DNA of 64,000 nucleotides, from positions 310,001-374,000 of the forward strand of contig NZ_SLZF01000005.1 of the NCBI RefSeq assembly GCF_004341515.1, given 5' to 3'. The position numbers were made by a program, and so were the translations under genes. Under the pieces are notes generated by a model. That model searched no databases, was not told where the DNA came from, and saw nothing but the letters and a program-made list of their open reading frames with translations. Positions 53,625-61,460 of the stretch are shown here, one piece after another. How positions within the stretch are numbered: the stretch's first letter is position 1; each line of letters opens with the position of its first letter. The stretch is from Allobosea sp. BK604. Lineage in GTDB: Bacteria; Pseudomonadota; Alphaproteobacteria; Rhizobiales; Beijerinckiaceae.

Positions 53625-54391
53625 TGGCGGCTTCTCTCAAGGTCAACGCAATGGACAAGCCCACCATCGTCATCGACGACGTCTCCAAGGCCTATGGTGC
53701 GACGCAGGTGCTGCGCCATTGCAGCACGAGGATCGCCAAGGGCGAGGTCGTGGTCGTCTGCGGGCCCTCGGGCTCGGGCAAGAGCACGCTGATCAAATGC
53801 ATCAACGGGCTGGAGCCGTTCCAGTCCGGCAGCATCACGGTCGAGGGCGTCGAGGTCGGCTCGCCCCGGACCAACCTGCCGAAGCTGCGCATGCGGATTG
53901 GCATGGTCTTCCAGCATTTCGAGCTCTACCCGCACATGACGGCGCTGGAGAACATCATGCTGGCGCAGGTCCGCGCCCTGAAGCGTTCGCGCGCCGAGGC
54001 GGAAGCCCGCGCCCGCAGCCTGCTCAAGCGTGTCGGGCTCGAGGCCAAGGCCAATGCGAAGCCGGCGAACCTGTCCGGCGGCCAGCAGCAGCGCGTCGCC
54101 ATCGCCCGCGCGCTCGCACTCGACCCGCAGGTCATGCTGTTCGACGAGCCGACCTCCGCGCTCGATCCCGAGATGATCAGCGAGGTGCTCGACGTGATGA
54201 TCGAGCTCGCCGGCGAGGGCATGACGATGGCGGTGGTGACGCATGAGATGGGCTTCGCCAGGCGCGTCGCCGACCGTGTCATCTTCATGGACCAGGGCTG
54301 CATCGTCGAGGACGCGGCCAAGGAGCAGTTCTTCGCGGCCCCGGCGAGCGAGCGCGCCCGCGAATTCCTGTCGAAGATCCTGGCGCATTGA
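53624..54391 (+). CDS. Amino-acid ABC importer ATPase (GlnQ/HisP class)
   Basis: A 255-residue ATPase. Walker [11 protein letters not shown]-loop [13 protein letters not shown], signature [20 protein letters not shown] and Walker [21 protein letters not shown] are complete, with [15 protein letters not shown] as the H-loop. The start may be 53624 or the later ATG at 53651. Its 3' end is part of a 16 bp tandem triplication. Confidence 0.93.
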   Translation: MAASLKVNAMDKPTIVIDDVSKAYGATQVLRHCSTRIAKGEVVVVCGPSGSGKSTLIKCINGLEPFQSGSITVEGVEVGSPRTNLPKLRMRIGMVFQHFELYPHMTALENIMLAQVRALKRSRAEAEARARSLLKRVGLEAKANAKPANLSGGQQQRVAIARALALDPQVMLFDEPTSALDPEMISEVLDVMIELAGEGMTMAVVTHEMGFARRVADRVIFMDQGCIVEDAAKEQFFAAPASERAREFLSKILAH

Positions 54392-54424
54392 GTTCCTGGC
54401 GCACTGAGTTCCTGGCGCACTGAG
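54377..54424 (+). repeat. 16 bp tandem repeat, three units
   Basis: TCCTGGCGCACTGAGT is repeated three times with one change. The first unit contains the last codons and stop of the ATPase gene. This looks like slippage or recent duplication. It is not large enough to carry a gene. Confidence 0.8.
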
Positions 54425-54486
54425 AATTCGGCCCACAGAGAAGAGTTCGGCGCCGGGTGGCGACCGCAACGCAAGGGAGGTTCACG

Positions 54487-55569
54487 ATGCAAATCCCCGT
54501 CAGATGCATGCTGATGCGCGGCGGCACGTCCAAGGGCGCCTATTTCCTGGCTGAGGACCTGCCCTCCGACCCGGCCGCCCGTGACCGGTTGCTGCTCAGC
54601 ATCTTCGGCTCGCCCGATGCGCGCCAGGTGGACGGCGTCGGCGGCGCCCATCCGCTGACCAGCAAGACCGCGATCGTCTCGCGCTCCGCCCTGCCCGATT
54701 GCGACATCGACTTCCTGTTCGGCCAGGTCGGCATCGCCCAGCCGGTCGTCGACACCACGCCGAATTGCGGCAACATCCTTTCCGGCGTCGGCCCCTTCGC
54801 GATCGAGCGCGGCCTGATCAAGCCGACGGGCGACCAGACCCGCGTCCGCGTCCGCACCATCAACACCGGCACCATCGCCGAGCTGCTGATCGAGACGCCG
54901 AACGGCAAGGTCAACTATGCCGGCGACGCCCGCATCGACGGCGTGCCCGGCACCGCCGCGCCGGTGACCATCGACTTCCTCGATGCCGCCGGCTCCGTCT
55001 GCGGCTCGCTGCTGCCGACCGGCAATGTCGTCGACCATGTCGCGGGCGTCGACGTCACCCTGATCGACAACGGCATGCCGGTCATCGTGCTCGCCGCCTC
55101 GGCAGTCGGTCGCACCGGCTATGAAAGCCGCGAGGCACTCGACGCCGACAAGGAGCTGAAGGCGCGGCTGGAGGAAATCCGCCTCGCCTGCGGCCCGCTG
55201 ATGAATCTCGGCGATGTCAGCAAGAAGGTCGTGCCGAAGCTCTCGCTGGTCGCGCCGCCACAGCAGCCGGGCGGCCATGTCTCGACCCGCAACTTCATCC
55301 CGCATGAATGCCACGCCTCGATCGGCGTCTTCGCGGCGGTGACGGTCGCCACCGCCTGCGTGCTGCCGGGCTCGCCCGCGGCCGCCGTCGCCAAGGTGCC
55401 GGAGGGCCGGATCAAGACGCTCTCGGTCGAGCATCCGACCGGCGAGTTCAGCGTCCGCATCGAGGTCGGCGGCACGGCTGAAAAGCCGGTCGTCGAGCGC
55501 GCCGGGCTGCTGCGCACCGCCCGCGTCCTCTTCGACGGCACGACCTACGCCAAGGCCGACGCCGCCTGA
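54487..55569 (+). CDS. galD: 4-oxalomesaconate tautomerase (PrpF/GalD family)
   Basis: A 360-residue isomerase of the PrpF family. The opening MQIPVRCMLMRGGTSKGAYF and VDTTPNCGNILSGVGPFAI match GalD, which converts keto and enol or cis and trans forms of 4-oxalomesaconate. GGHVSTRNFIPHECHASIGV is the usual C-terminal site. A GGGAGG ribosome site lies six bases upstream of the ATG at 54487. It is first of three genes of the lower gallate/protocatechuate meta pathway. The family also includes aconitate isomerases, so the exact substrate is probable rather than proven. Confidence 0.85.
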   Translation: MQIPVRCMLMRGGTSKGAYFLAEDLPSDPAARDRLLLSIFGSPDARQVDGVGGAHPLTSKTAIVSRSALPDCDIDFLFGQVGIAQPVVDTTPNCGNILSGVGPFAIERGLIKPTGDQTRVRVRTINTGTIAELLIETPNGKVNYAGDARIDGVPGTAAPVTIDFLDAAGSVCGSLLPTGNVVDHVAGVDVTLIDNGMPVIVLAASAVGRTGYESREALDADKELKARLEEIRLACGPLMNLGDVSKKVVPKLSLVAPPQQPGGHVSTRNFIPHECHASIGVFAAVTVATACVLPGSPAAAVAKVPEGRIKTLSVEHPTGEFSVRIEVGGTAEKPVVERAGLLRTARVLFDGTTYAKADAA

Positions 55570-55603
55570 TCCCTTCCAAGCTTCAACATCGAAAGTCCAA
55601 GTT

Positions 55604-56329
55604 ATGACTGCTTCTCAAAAGACCGGACTCGTGGTCACCGCCCATCCGGGGGATTTCGTCTGGCGAGCCGGCGGCGCCATCGCGCTGCACACCGCCAAGG
55701 GCTATCGCATCAAGATCGCCTGCCTCTCCTATGGCGAGCGCGGCGAGAGCCAGTTCGCCTGGAAGAAGGCCGGTGTCAGCATGGCCGAGGTCAAGGAGCA
55801 GCGCCGCGACGAGGCGCAGCGCGCCGCCGAACTGCTCGGCGCCGAGATCGAGTTCTTCGACGCGGGTGACTATCCGCTGCGCGGCACCGAAGAGATCCTC
55901 GACCGGCTGGTCGACATCAATCACGAGCTGAAGCCGTCCTTCGTGCTGACGCACGCCCTGGCCGACCCCTATAATATCGACCATCCCGAGGCGACGCGGC
56001 TCGCCCAGGAGGCGCGCATCATCGCCCAGGCCATGGGCCACAAGCCCGATCCGAACCGCGCCTATTCGGCCCCGCCGGTCTTCCTGTTCGAGCCGCACCA
56101 GCCCGAGCAGTGCGATTATAAACCTAACGTCATCCTCAACATCGACGATGTCTGGGAGAAGAAGCGCGCCGCCTTCGAGATCCTGGCCGCGCAGAAGCAT
56201 CTCTGGGAATACTACACCCGCGTCGCGTTGAACCGCGGCATGCAGGGCGGCCGCAACTCCGGCCGATCGATGACCTATGGCGAGGCCTATCAGCGCCTCT
56301 TCCCGATGGTTCTGGAGGAACTCGCGTGA
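55604..56329 (+). CDS. galB: 4-oxalomesaconate hydratase, PIG-L/LmbE family (GalB-like)
   Basis: A 241-residue enzyme of the LmbE/PIG-L fold with the first zinc motif altered to [14 protein letters not shown] and the second in [16 protein letters not shown]. The [11 protein letters not shown] opening is characteristic of GalB, which adds water to 4-oxalomesaconate, rather than of sugar deacetylases (HPDDE). It overlaps galC by four bases. Assignment is strong because both neighbours are from the same pathway. Confidence 0.85.
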   Translation: MTASQKTGLVVTAHPGDFVWRAGGAIALHTAKGYRIKIACLSYGERGESQFAWKKAGVSMAEVKEQRRDEAQRAAELLGAEIEFFDAGDYPLRGTEEILDRLVDINHELKPSFVLTHALADPYNIDHPEATRLAQEARIIAQAMGHKPDPNRAYSAPPVFLFEPHQPEQCDYKPNVILNIDDVWEKKRAAFEILAAQKHLWEYYTRVALNRGMQGGRNSGRSMTYGEAYQRLFPMVLEELA

Positions 56330-57021
56330 AAAACATCGTCGTCCGCAACATTCCCCGCGCCGAGGCCGGGGTCATCGCAGACCTCGCCGATTGCGGCGTC
56401 TCGGCCAGCCATGAAGCGATGGGCCGCTTCGGCCTGCTGAAGCCCTACATGCGCCCGGCCTGGGCCGGCGCCGCCATTGCCGGCAGCGCCGTGACCGTGC
56501 TCGCGCAGCCCGGCGACAACTGGATGCTGCATGTCGCGGTCGAGCAGTGCCAGCCCGGCGACGTGCTCGTCGTCGCCGTCACCACCGACAATACCGACGG
56601 CATGTTCGGCGACCTGCTCGCGACCTCGCTGATGGCGCGCGGCGTCGTCGGCATCGTCATCGATGCCGGCGTGCGCGACGTGAAGGCGCTGCACGAGATG
56701 GGCTTCCCGGCCTGGTCGCGCGCGATCTCGTCGAAGGGCACGGTCAAGGCGACGCTGGGCGCGGTCAACGTCCCGGTTGTCTGTGCCGGCGCGGCGGTCA
56801 GCCCGGGCGACGTCATCGTCGCCGATGATGACGGCGTGCTGGTCGTGCCGCGGCGCGAGGCCGCCGATGTCGCGGCCAAGGCCAAGGCGCGCAAGGCCAA
56901 CGAGGACGAGAAGCGCCAGCGCCTCGCCTCCGGCGAGCTTGGCCTCGACATGTACAAGATGCGCGAGGAACTGGCGCGGCAGGGGCTGGTCTATGTCGAC
57001 CACGCCGATGAGGCGGGCTAG
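56326..57021 (+). CDS. galC: 4-carboxy-4-hydroxy-2-oxoadipate aldolase (GalC/LigK/ProA; RraA-like fold)
   Basis: A 231-residue class II aldolase. [20 protein letters not shown] and [20 protein letters not shown] contain the metal and substrate residues of the LigK/ProA group. It splits 4-carboxy-4-hydroxy-2-oxoadipate into pyruvate and oxaloacetate; members also cleave 4-hydroxy-4-methyl-2-oxoglutarate. GTG start inside the galB stop. It ends the operon and feeds central metabolism. Confidence 0.9.
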   Translation: MKNIVVRNIPRAEAGVIADLADCGVSASHEAMGRFGLLKPYMRPAWAGAAIAGSAVTVLAQPGDNWMLHVAVEQCQPGDVLVVAVTTDNTDGMFGDLLATSLMARGVVGIVIDAGVRDVKALHEMGFPAWSRAISSKGTVKATLGAVNVPVVCAGAAVSPGDVIVADDDGVLVVPRREAADVAAKAKARKANEDEKRQRLASGELGLDMYKMREELARQGLVYVDHADEAG

Positions 57022-57131
57022 CCTGTTCGACAGGCGCGACTTGGGGGAACGCTTGACCGCCCAGAAGCCGACATTGGCGAGGTCGGCTATGGGCGGCCCG
57101 CTGCTCCAGCTCTGCCGCCTCTCGTCCTGAG

Positions 57132-57237
57132 CTAGAGCATTTTCGAGCGAAGTGGATGCCGGTTCGCGTGAAGAAAATGCGTCAAAACAAATAGATAGAG
57201 CATTTTCGCGATTCGAAGAAACGCGGAAATGCTCTAG
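57132..57237 (-). repeat. RIME-like repeat, copy 6, inverted
   Basis: A full 106 bp copy with perfect CTAGAGCATTT/AAATGCTCTAG ends. It lies between galC and the convergent aminotransferase gene, and its right end supplies the TAG stop (57234-57236) of that gene. Confidence 0.9.
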
Positions 57238-58556
57238 CCGGCCGCGGCCTCGCGTGCCGCGGCCCGGACCGCCTCGAGGGTCCGGTCGACGACCTCGGCA
57301 TCATGTTCCGAGGAGACGAACCAGGCGCCGCGCTCCAGCACGCGCACGCCGCGCTTGAGCAGCTCATGGGCGAAGCGGGCGTAAGCCGCCTTGTCGGAGC
57401 GCGCCACGTCGCGATAGTTCCGCGCAGGGGCGTCGAGCCCGAAGGCGACGTGGAAGACCAGCGGGAAGCCGGCAACCTGCGCCGTGATGCCGGCCTCCGA
57501 CAGGATGGCGCGGATGCCGTCCTGCAGGCGCTGGCCCTGGGCCGAACTGCGCTCGTAATGCTCTGCTGTCAGCGCTGTCTGCGTCGCGACCATCGCGGCC
57601 ATCGCGACCGGCTGGGCGTTGAAAGTGCCGCCATGCAGGACGCCATCGGCAAAGAGGTCGAGGAGCTCCGCACGCCCGGCGATGGCAGCGACCGGAAAGC
57701 CGTTCGCGATCGCCTTCGCCATGATGGTGAGGTCCGGCGTCACCCCGAAGAGCTCCTGCGCCCCGCCCCGTGCCAGGCGAAACCCGGTGATGACCTCGTC
57801 GAAGATCAGCAAGGCGCCGTGCTTGCGGCAGGCCGCGAGCGCGCCCTCGAGATAGCCGGGAGCGGGCGCGATCGCACCCTGGTTGCACATGGCCGGTTCC
57901 ATCAGAACCGCCGCGACATCGCCCCTGGCGAGCCGCGCTTCCAGCGCCGCGAGATCGTTCCAGCCGAGGATCGAGAGCCCCTCGCCCGCCGCCGGATCCT
58001 GGCCCCGGCTGCCGATCACGGGCGTCGGCGCGTCCTCGGGCCCGGCCGCGTTCAGCCCCGGTGCGGTCGACCACAGGATGTTGTCGAACCAGCCGTGATA
58101 ATGCCCCTCGAACTTGACGATGATGCGCCGGCCGGTGGCGGCGCGCGCCAGCCGCATCGCCGCCTGCGCCACCTCCGACCCGGACGAGCCGAAGCGCAGC
58201 CGTTCCGCCGAGGGAATGCGCTCGCAGATCAGCCGCGCGGCCTCGTACTCGATCGGCGCCTGGCCGGCGAAGAGGATGCCTTTCTGCACCTGCTGCTGCA
58301 CCGCCGCGATCACCGGCGCCGGCGAATGGCCGAGCACGGTCGCCCCCATTCCGCAGTAGTAGTCGATGATCCGGTTGCCATCGGCATCGATGAGATAGGC
58401 GCCTTCGCCGCGCTCGAAGACGAGCGGCCCGGGCGCCATGCCGAGGCGGAAATTGCTGTTCACGCCGCCGGCGACGAAGCGCGCATTCTCCGCGACCTGC
58501 CGGGCCGATTCCTCGAAGCGCAGCGTCCCCGCCTGCTGGATGCCATCGTCTGCCAC
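57234..58556 (-). CDS. Class III aminotransferase / glutamate-1-semialdehyde aminomutase-like
   Basis: A 440-residue fold-type I PLP enzyme. PLP lysine is in LTIMAKAIANGFPVAAIAGR; LIFDEVITGFRLARGGAQ is the Asp that holds the pyridine; KFEGHYHGWFDNILWS and FGSSGSEVAQAAMRLARA are family motifs of HemL-like enzymes. These catalytic outliers are often not tetrapyrrole genes but amine or amino-acid transaminases. I chose the GTG at 58556 because GGAGG lies eight bases upstream; the frame runs on to 58712 but would overlap the divergent regulator. The stop codon comes from a repeat copy. It is likely controlled by the divergent IclR gene. Confidence 0.85.
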   Translation of the reverse strand: MADDGIQQAGTLRFEESARQVAENARFVAGGVNSNFRLGMAPGPLVFERGEGAYLIDADGNRIIDYYCGMGATVLGHSPAPVIAAVQQQVQKGILFAGQAPIEYEAARLICERIPSAERLRFGSSGSEVAQAAMRLARAATGRRIIVKFEGHYHGWFDNILWSTAPGLNAAGPEDAPTPVIGSRGQDPAAGEGLSILGWNDLAALEARLARGDVAAVLMEPAMCNQGAIAPAPGYLEGALAACRKHGALLIFDEVITGFRLARGGAQELFGVTPDLTIMAKAIANGFPVAAIAGRAELLDLFADGVLHGGTFNAQPVAMAAMVATQTALTAEHYERSSAQGQRLQDGIRAILSEAGITAQVAGFPLVFHVAFGLDAPARNYRDVARSDKAAYARFAHELLKRGVRVLERGAWFVSSEHDAEVVDRTLEAVRAAAREAAAG

Positions 58557-58692
58557 TTGCGTCGCCTCCGCTGCTGTTTCCCCGGACCTCACCAGAGCGA
58601 CCTCACCGTGTAAAGGAACGCGAGTTTCGCCTTGCGGAATTTGGCTGCGCTCGCTATCGGCCTGACTATCGTGTCCGACCAGGGGAGCGGCC

Positions 58693-59484
58693 GTGCCGAA
58701 GACACCAGACAATCCCTATGTCGTGCAGCCGGTGATGAAGGCGCTGAAGGTGCTGGAATTCGTCGCGCGCCGCGGCCACGAGGTCGCGCTCACCGCGGTC
58801 AGCAAGGAGCTGCGGATTCCGAAGACGACGACGTTCCGCTATCTGCAGACCCTGACGGCAGCCGGCTTCCTCGACCATAACCGCGCCAGCGACCGCTATA
58901 ATCTCGGGCCGCAGTTGCGCGCCATCGCCCGGGCCGATGCCAGCGTCAGCAAGATCCGCGAGCTCGCCCGGCCGGCGATGATCGAGCTGATGCACGAGTT
59001 CAACGAGACGGTGAACCTGGCCGTGAAGGGCAACGGCACCATCATCTATATCGACCTGGTCGAGGCCAACCGCTCGCTCCGGATGCAGGCCCGGATTGGC
59101 GACAGCCATCCGATGCACTCGACGGCGCTCGGCAAGGCGATCCTCGCCTTCCTGCCCGAGGCGGAACGCCAGCGCCAGCTCGACCTGCCGCTGACCGAGC
59201 GCACCGGCCGCACGCTGCTCGAGCGCGAGGAGATCGAGCGCCAGCTGCGACAGGTCGCCCGCGCCGGCTATGCCACGGAGATGGGCGAGAACGAGGATGG
59301 CGCCATGTGCGTCGGCGTGCCGATCCTGGACGAGGACGGCCATCCGGTCGCGGCGCTCTCGATTTCGGCGCCGCTGATGCGCATGCCGCATTCCCTGGCG
59401 GCCAAGGCCGGCACGCGGCTGCGCGAGATCGCGGCCGGCATCTCGGCGCAGCTCGGCTCGCAGCCGCCGCCCGGCGCGGGCTGA
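58693..59484 (+). CDS. IclR family transcriptional regulator (second)
   Basis: A 263-residue regulator. The winged helix is VVQPVMKALKVLEFVARRGH followed by LRIPKTTTFRYLQTL, and the effector domain has HPMHSTALGKAILAFLPE. GTG start at 58693 with GGGGAG six bases upstream. It is divergent from the class III aminotransferase and convergent with the peptide permease genes, so it can act on the 58557-58692 region and perhaps the importer. Confidence 0.9.
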   Translation: MPKTPDNPYVVQPVMKALKVLEFVARRGHEVALTAVSKELRIPKTTTFRYLQTLTAAGFLDHNRASDRYNLGPQLRAIARADASVSKIRELARPAMIELMHEFNETVNLAVKGNGTIIYIDLVEANRSLRMQARIGDSHPMHSTALGKAILAFLPEAERQRQLDLPLTERTGRTLLEREEIERQLRQVARAGYATEMGENEDGAMCVGVPILDEDGHPVAALSISAPLMRMPHSLAAKAGTRLREIAAGISAQLGSQPPPGAG

Positions 59485-59492
59485 GGCGGCGC

Positions 59493-60440
59493 TCACCGGT
59501 ATTCGATCCGCGGGTCGATCCAGGCATAGAGCAGGTCGACCGCGAGGTTGATCAGCATATACGCGACGAGGATCACCAGGATGCAGCCCTGGATCAGCGG
59601 GTAGTCGCGGGTGCTGATCGCCTGGATCAGCAGGCGTCCGAGGCCCGGATAGGTGAAGACCGCCTCGGTCACGACGGCGCCGCCGATGAAATTCGCCATC
59701 ATCAGCCCGACGATGGTGACGAAGGGCAGCAGCGCGTTGCGCATGATGTGCAGGCCGACGATGCGCTTCTCCGGCACGCCCTTGGCGCGGGCGGTGCGGA
59801 CATAGTCGGCCCGCGCCTCGCCGATCAGCGACGCCCGCAGGAAGCGCCCGAGCACGCCGGAGACATAGACCCCGAGCGTGATCGCCGGCAGGGCGAGGCT
59901 GCGCAGCGCCTCGAGTGGCGCCTCCCAGAGCGGGACATAGCGCGAGGCCGAGGGCAGCCAGCGCAGCTCGACCGCGAAGAGCAGGATCAGCAGGATGCCG
60001 AGCCAGAAGGTCGGCACGCCGAGCGCCAGCGCGCTCCAGCCGCTGAGCAGCCGGTCGAGCCAGGATTGCGGCCTGACCGCGCTGGCGACCGCGACCGGGA
60101 TGCCGATGGCGAGCGCGACCAGGATGGCCGCGAGGGCGAGCTGCAGCGTCGCCGGCAACCGCTCGCCGATCAGTTGCACGACCGACTGGCGGCTATGCAG
60201 CGACAGGCCGAAATCGCCGGTGACGGCGCGGCCGAGCCAGTCGGCATATTGCACGACCATGGGCCGGTCGAGCCCGTAGCGCTGGACCGCCGCCGCGATC
60301 TCCTCCGGCGAGGCATTCTCGCCGGCGATCACGGCCACCGGCCCGCCGGGCACGGCATAGACCATGGCGAAGATGGCGAAGGAGGCGATCAGCAGCACGG
60401 GCAGCATCTGGGCGAGCCGGCGCAGGGCATAGCCGGTCAT
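59493..60440 (-). CDS. Peptide ABC importer permease, DppB class (second system)
   Basis: A 315-residue permease. YALRRLAQMLPVLLIASFAI opens the DppB fold, the YAVPGGPVAVIAGENASPEE loop follows, and the EAA loop is YVRTARAKGVPEKRIVGLHI followed by MRNALLPFVTIVGL. It is last in the operon and overlaps the DppC-type gene by four bases; the usual B-C order is reversed here. Confidence 0.92.
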   Translation of the reverse strand: MTGYALRRLAQMLPVLLIASFAIFAMVYAVPGGPVAVIAGENASPEEIAAAVQRYGLDRPMVVQYADWLGRAVTGDFGLSLHSRQSVVQLIGERLPATLQLALAAILVALAIGIPVAVASAVRPQSWLDRLLSGWSALALGVPTFWLGILLILLFAVELRWLPSASRYVPLWEAPLEALRSLALPAITLGVYVSGVLGRFLRASLIGEARADYVRTARAKGVPEKRIVGLHIMRNALLPFVTIVGLMMANFIGGAVVTEAVFTYPGLGRLLIQAISTRDYPLIQGCILVILVAYMLINLAVDLLYAWIDPRIEYR

Positions 60441-61357
60441 CGCCTGTCCCCTGCCGTCTCGCCGGGCGTGGCCGCCTCGTCATGGTCGAGCAGCGCGGTC
60501 AGGGCCCGCCCGATCGTGTCGAGCGAGAGGATGGTCAGCGTCAGCACCAGGCCGGGCAGTACCGCATAGCTCGGCGCCTCGTAGAGATAGGATTTGCCGG
60601 TGCGCAGCATCTCGCCCCAGCTCGGCGTCGGCGGCGGCACGCCGACCCCGAGGAAGGCGAGCGCCGCCTCGAGCAGGATGGCGATCGAGGCGAGTACGAT
60701 CGCCTGGACGACGAGCGGGCTCATGATGTTGGGCAGGAGCGTCCGGAACATGATGTAGCCCGGGCCACCGCCGAAGCTGCGCACCGCCATGACGAAATCG
60801 AGCTGGCGCCGCGCCATGACCTGGGCCCGGGCGATGCGGGCGAAGCCGGGGATGCCGGCGATGCCGACGGCGATCAGGGCCGCGCCCTGGCTGCGCCCGA
60901 GCACGGCGATCAGGGCCATGGCAAACAGGATGTTCGGCAGCGCGAGCAGCACGTCGATGCAGCGCATCAGCAGCGAGTCGCGCCAGTCGCCGTAGAAGCC
61001 GGCGACGAGTCCGATCGGCACACCGACGAGCGCCGCGATGCAGACCGCGCCGAGCGCCGTGACCAGCGAGGTCCGCGCGCCGTAGACCACCCGCGCCAGG
61101 ATGTCCCGCCCGAGCTCGTCGGTGCCGAACCAGCTCTCGGCCGAAGGCGGCATCAGCGCATCCGCGACACTCTGCGTCAGCGGGTCGAGCGGCAGGAAAT
61201 CGGCGATGGCCGCGACCAGCGCGACCAGCGCGAGGAAGGCGAGGCTCAGCGCGGCGCCGCGCCGGGCGAGCAGCCGGCGCAGCAGGTGGAGGAACGAGAC
61301 CAGGCCGTCCCGCATCAGCCGGCGCTGGACCGGGGCCGCGGCGTCGGACCAGAGCAT
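60437..61357 (-). CDS. Peptide ABC importer permease, DppC class (second system)
   Basis: A permease of 292-306 residues. ESWFGTDELGRDILARVVYG is diagnostic of DppC, and the EAA loop lies in FVMAVRSFGGGPGYIMFRTL. The frame begins at 61357 inside a 106 bp repeat copy, so the ATG CTC TGG start is repeat-derived; a later ATG at 61315 (MRDGLVSF) may be the ancestral start. Neither has a strong ribosome site. Confidence 0.9.
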   Translation of the reverse strand: MLWSDAAAPVQRRLMRDGLVSFLHLLRRLLARRGAALSLAFLALVALVAAIADFLPLDPLTQSVADALMPPSAESWFGTDELGRDILARVVYGARTSLVTALGAVCIAALVGVPIGLVAGFYGDWRDSLLMRCIDVLLALPNILFAMALIAVLGRSQGAALIAVGIAGIPGFARIARAQVMARRQLDFVMAVRSFGGGPGYIMFRTLLPNIMSPLVVQAIVLASIAILLEAALAFLGVGVPPPTPSWGEMLRTGKSYLYEAPSYAVLPGLVLTLTILSLDTIGRALTALLDHDEAATPGETAGDRR

Positions 61358-61452
61358 TTCCGCGCTTCTCTGAATCGCGAAAATTCTCTATCTACTTGCG
61401 TTGACGCATTTTCTTCACGCGAACCGGTATCCACTTCGCTCGAAAATGCTCC
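61350..61452 (+). repeat. RIME-like repeat, copy 7
   Basis: It runs from CAGAGCATTTCCGCG to CTCGAAAATGCTCC, with degenerate outer CTAG ends. It fills nearly all of the space between the binding-protein stop (61461) and the permease start, so it could act as an intra-operon hairpin. Confidence 0.85.
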
Positions 61453-61460
61453 GGGCCGCA

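Noticed and set aside
54487-57021. Reading the three genes as a gallate degradation operon
   Set aside because: No gallate dioxygenase, transporter or LysR-type gallate regulator is present; the importer and transaminase point to an amino acid instead.
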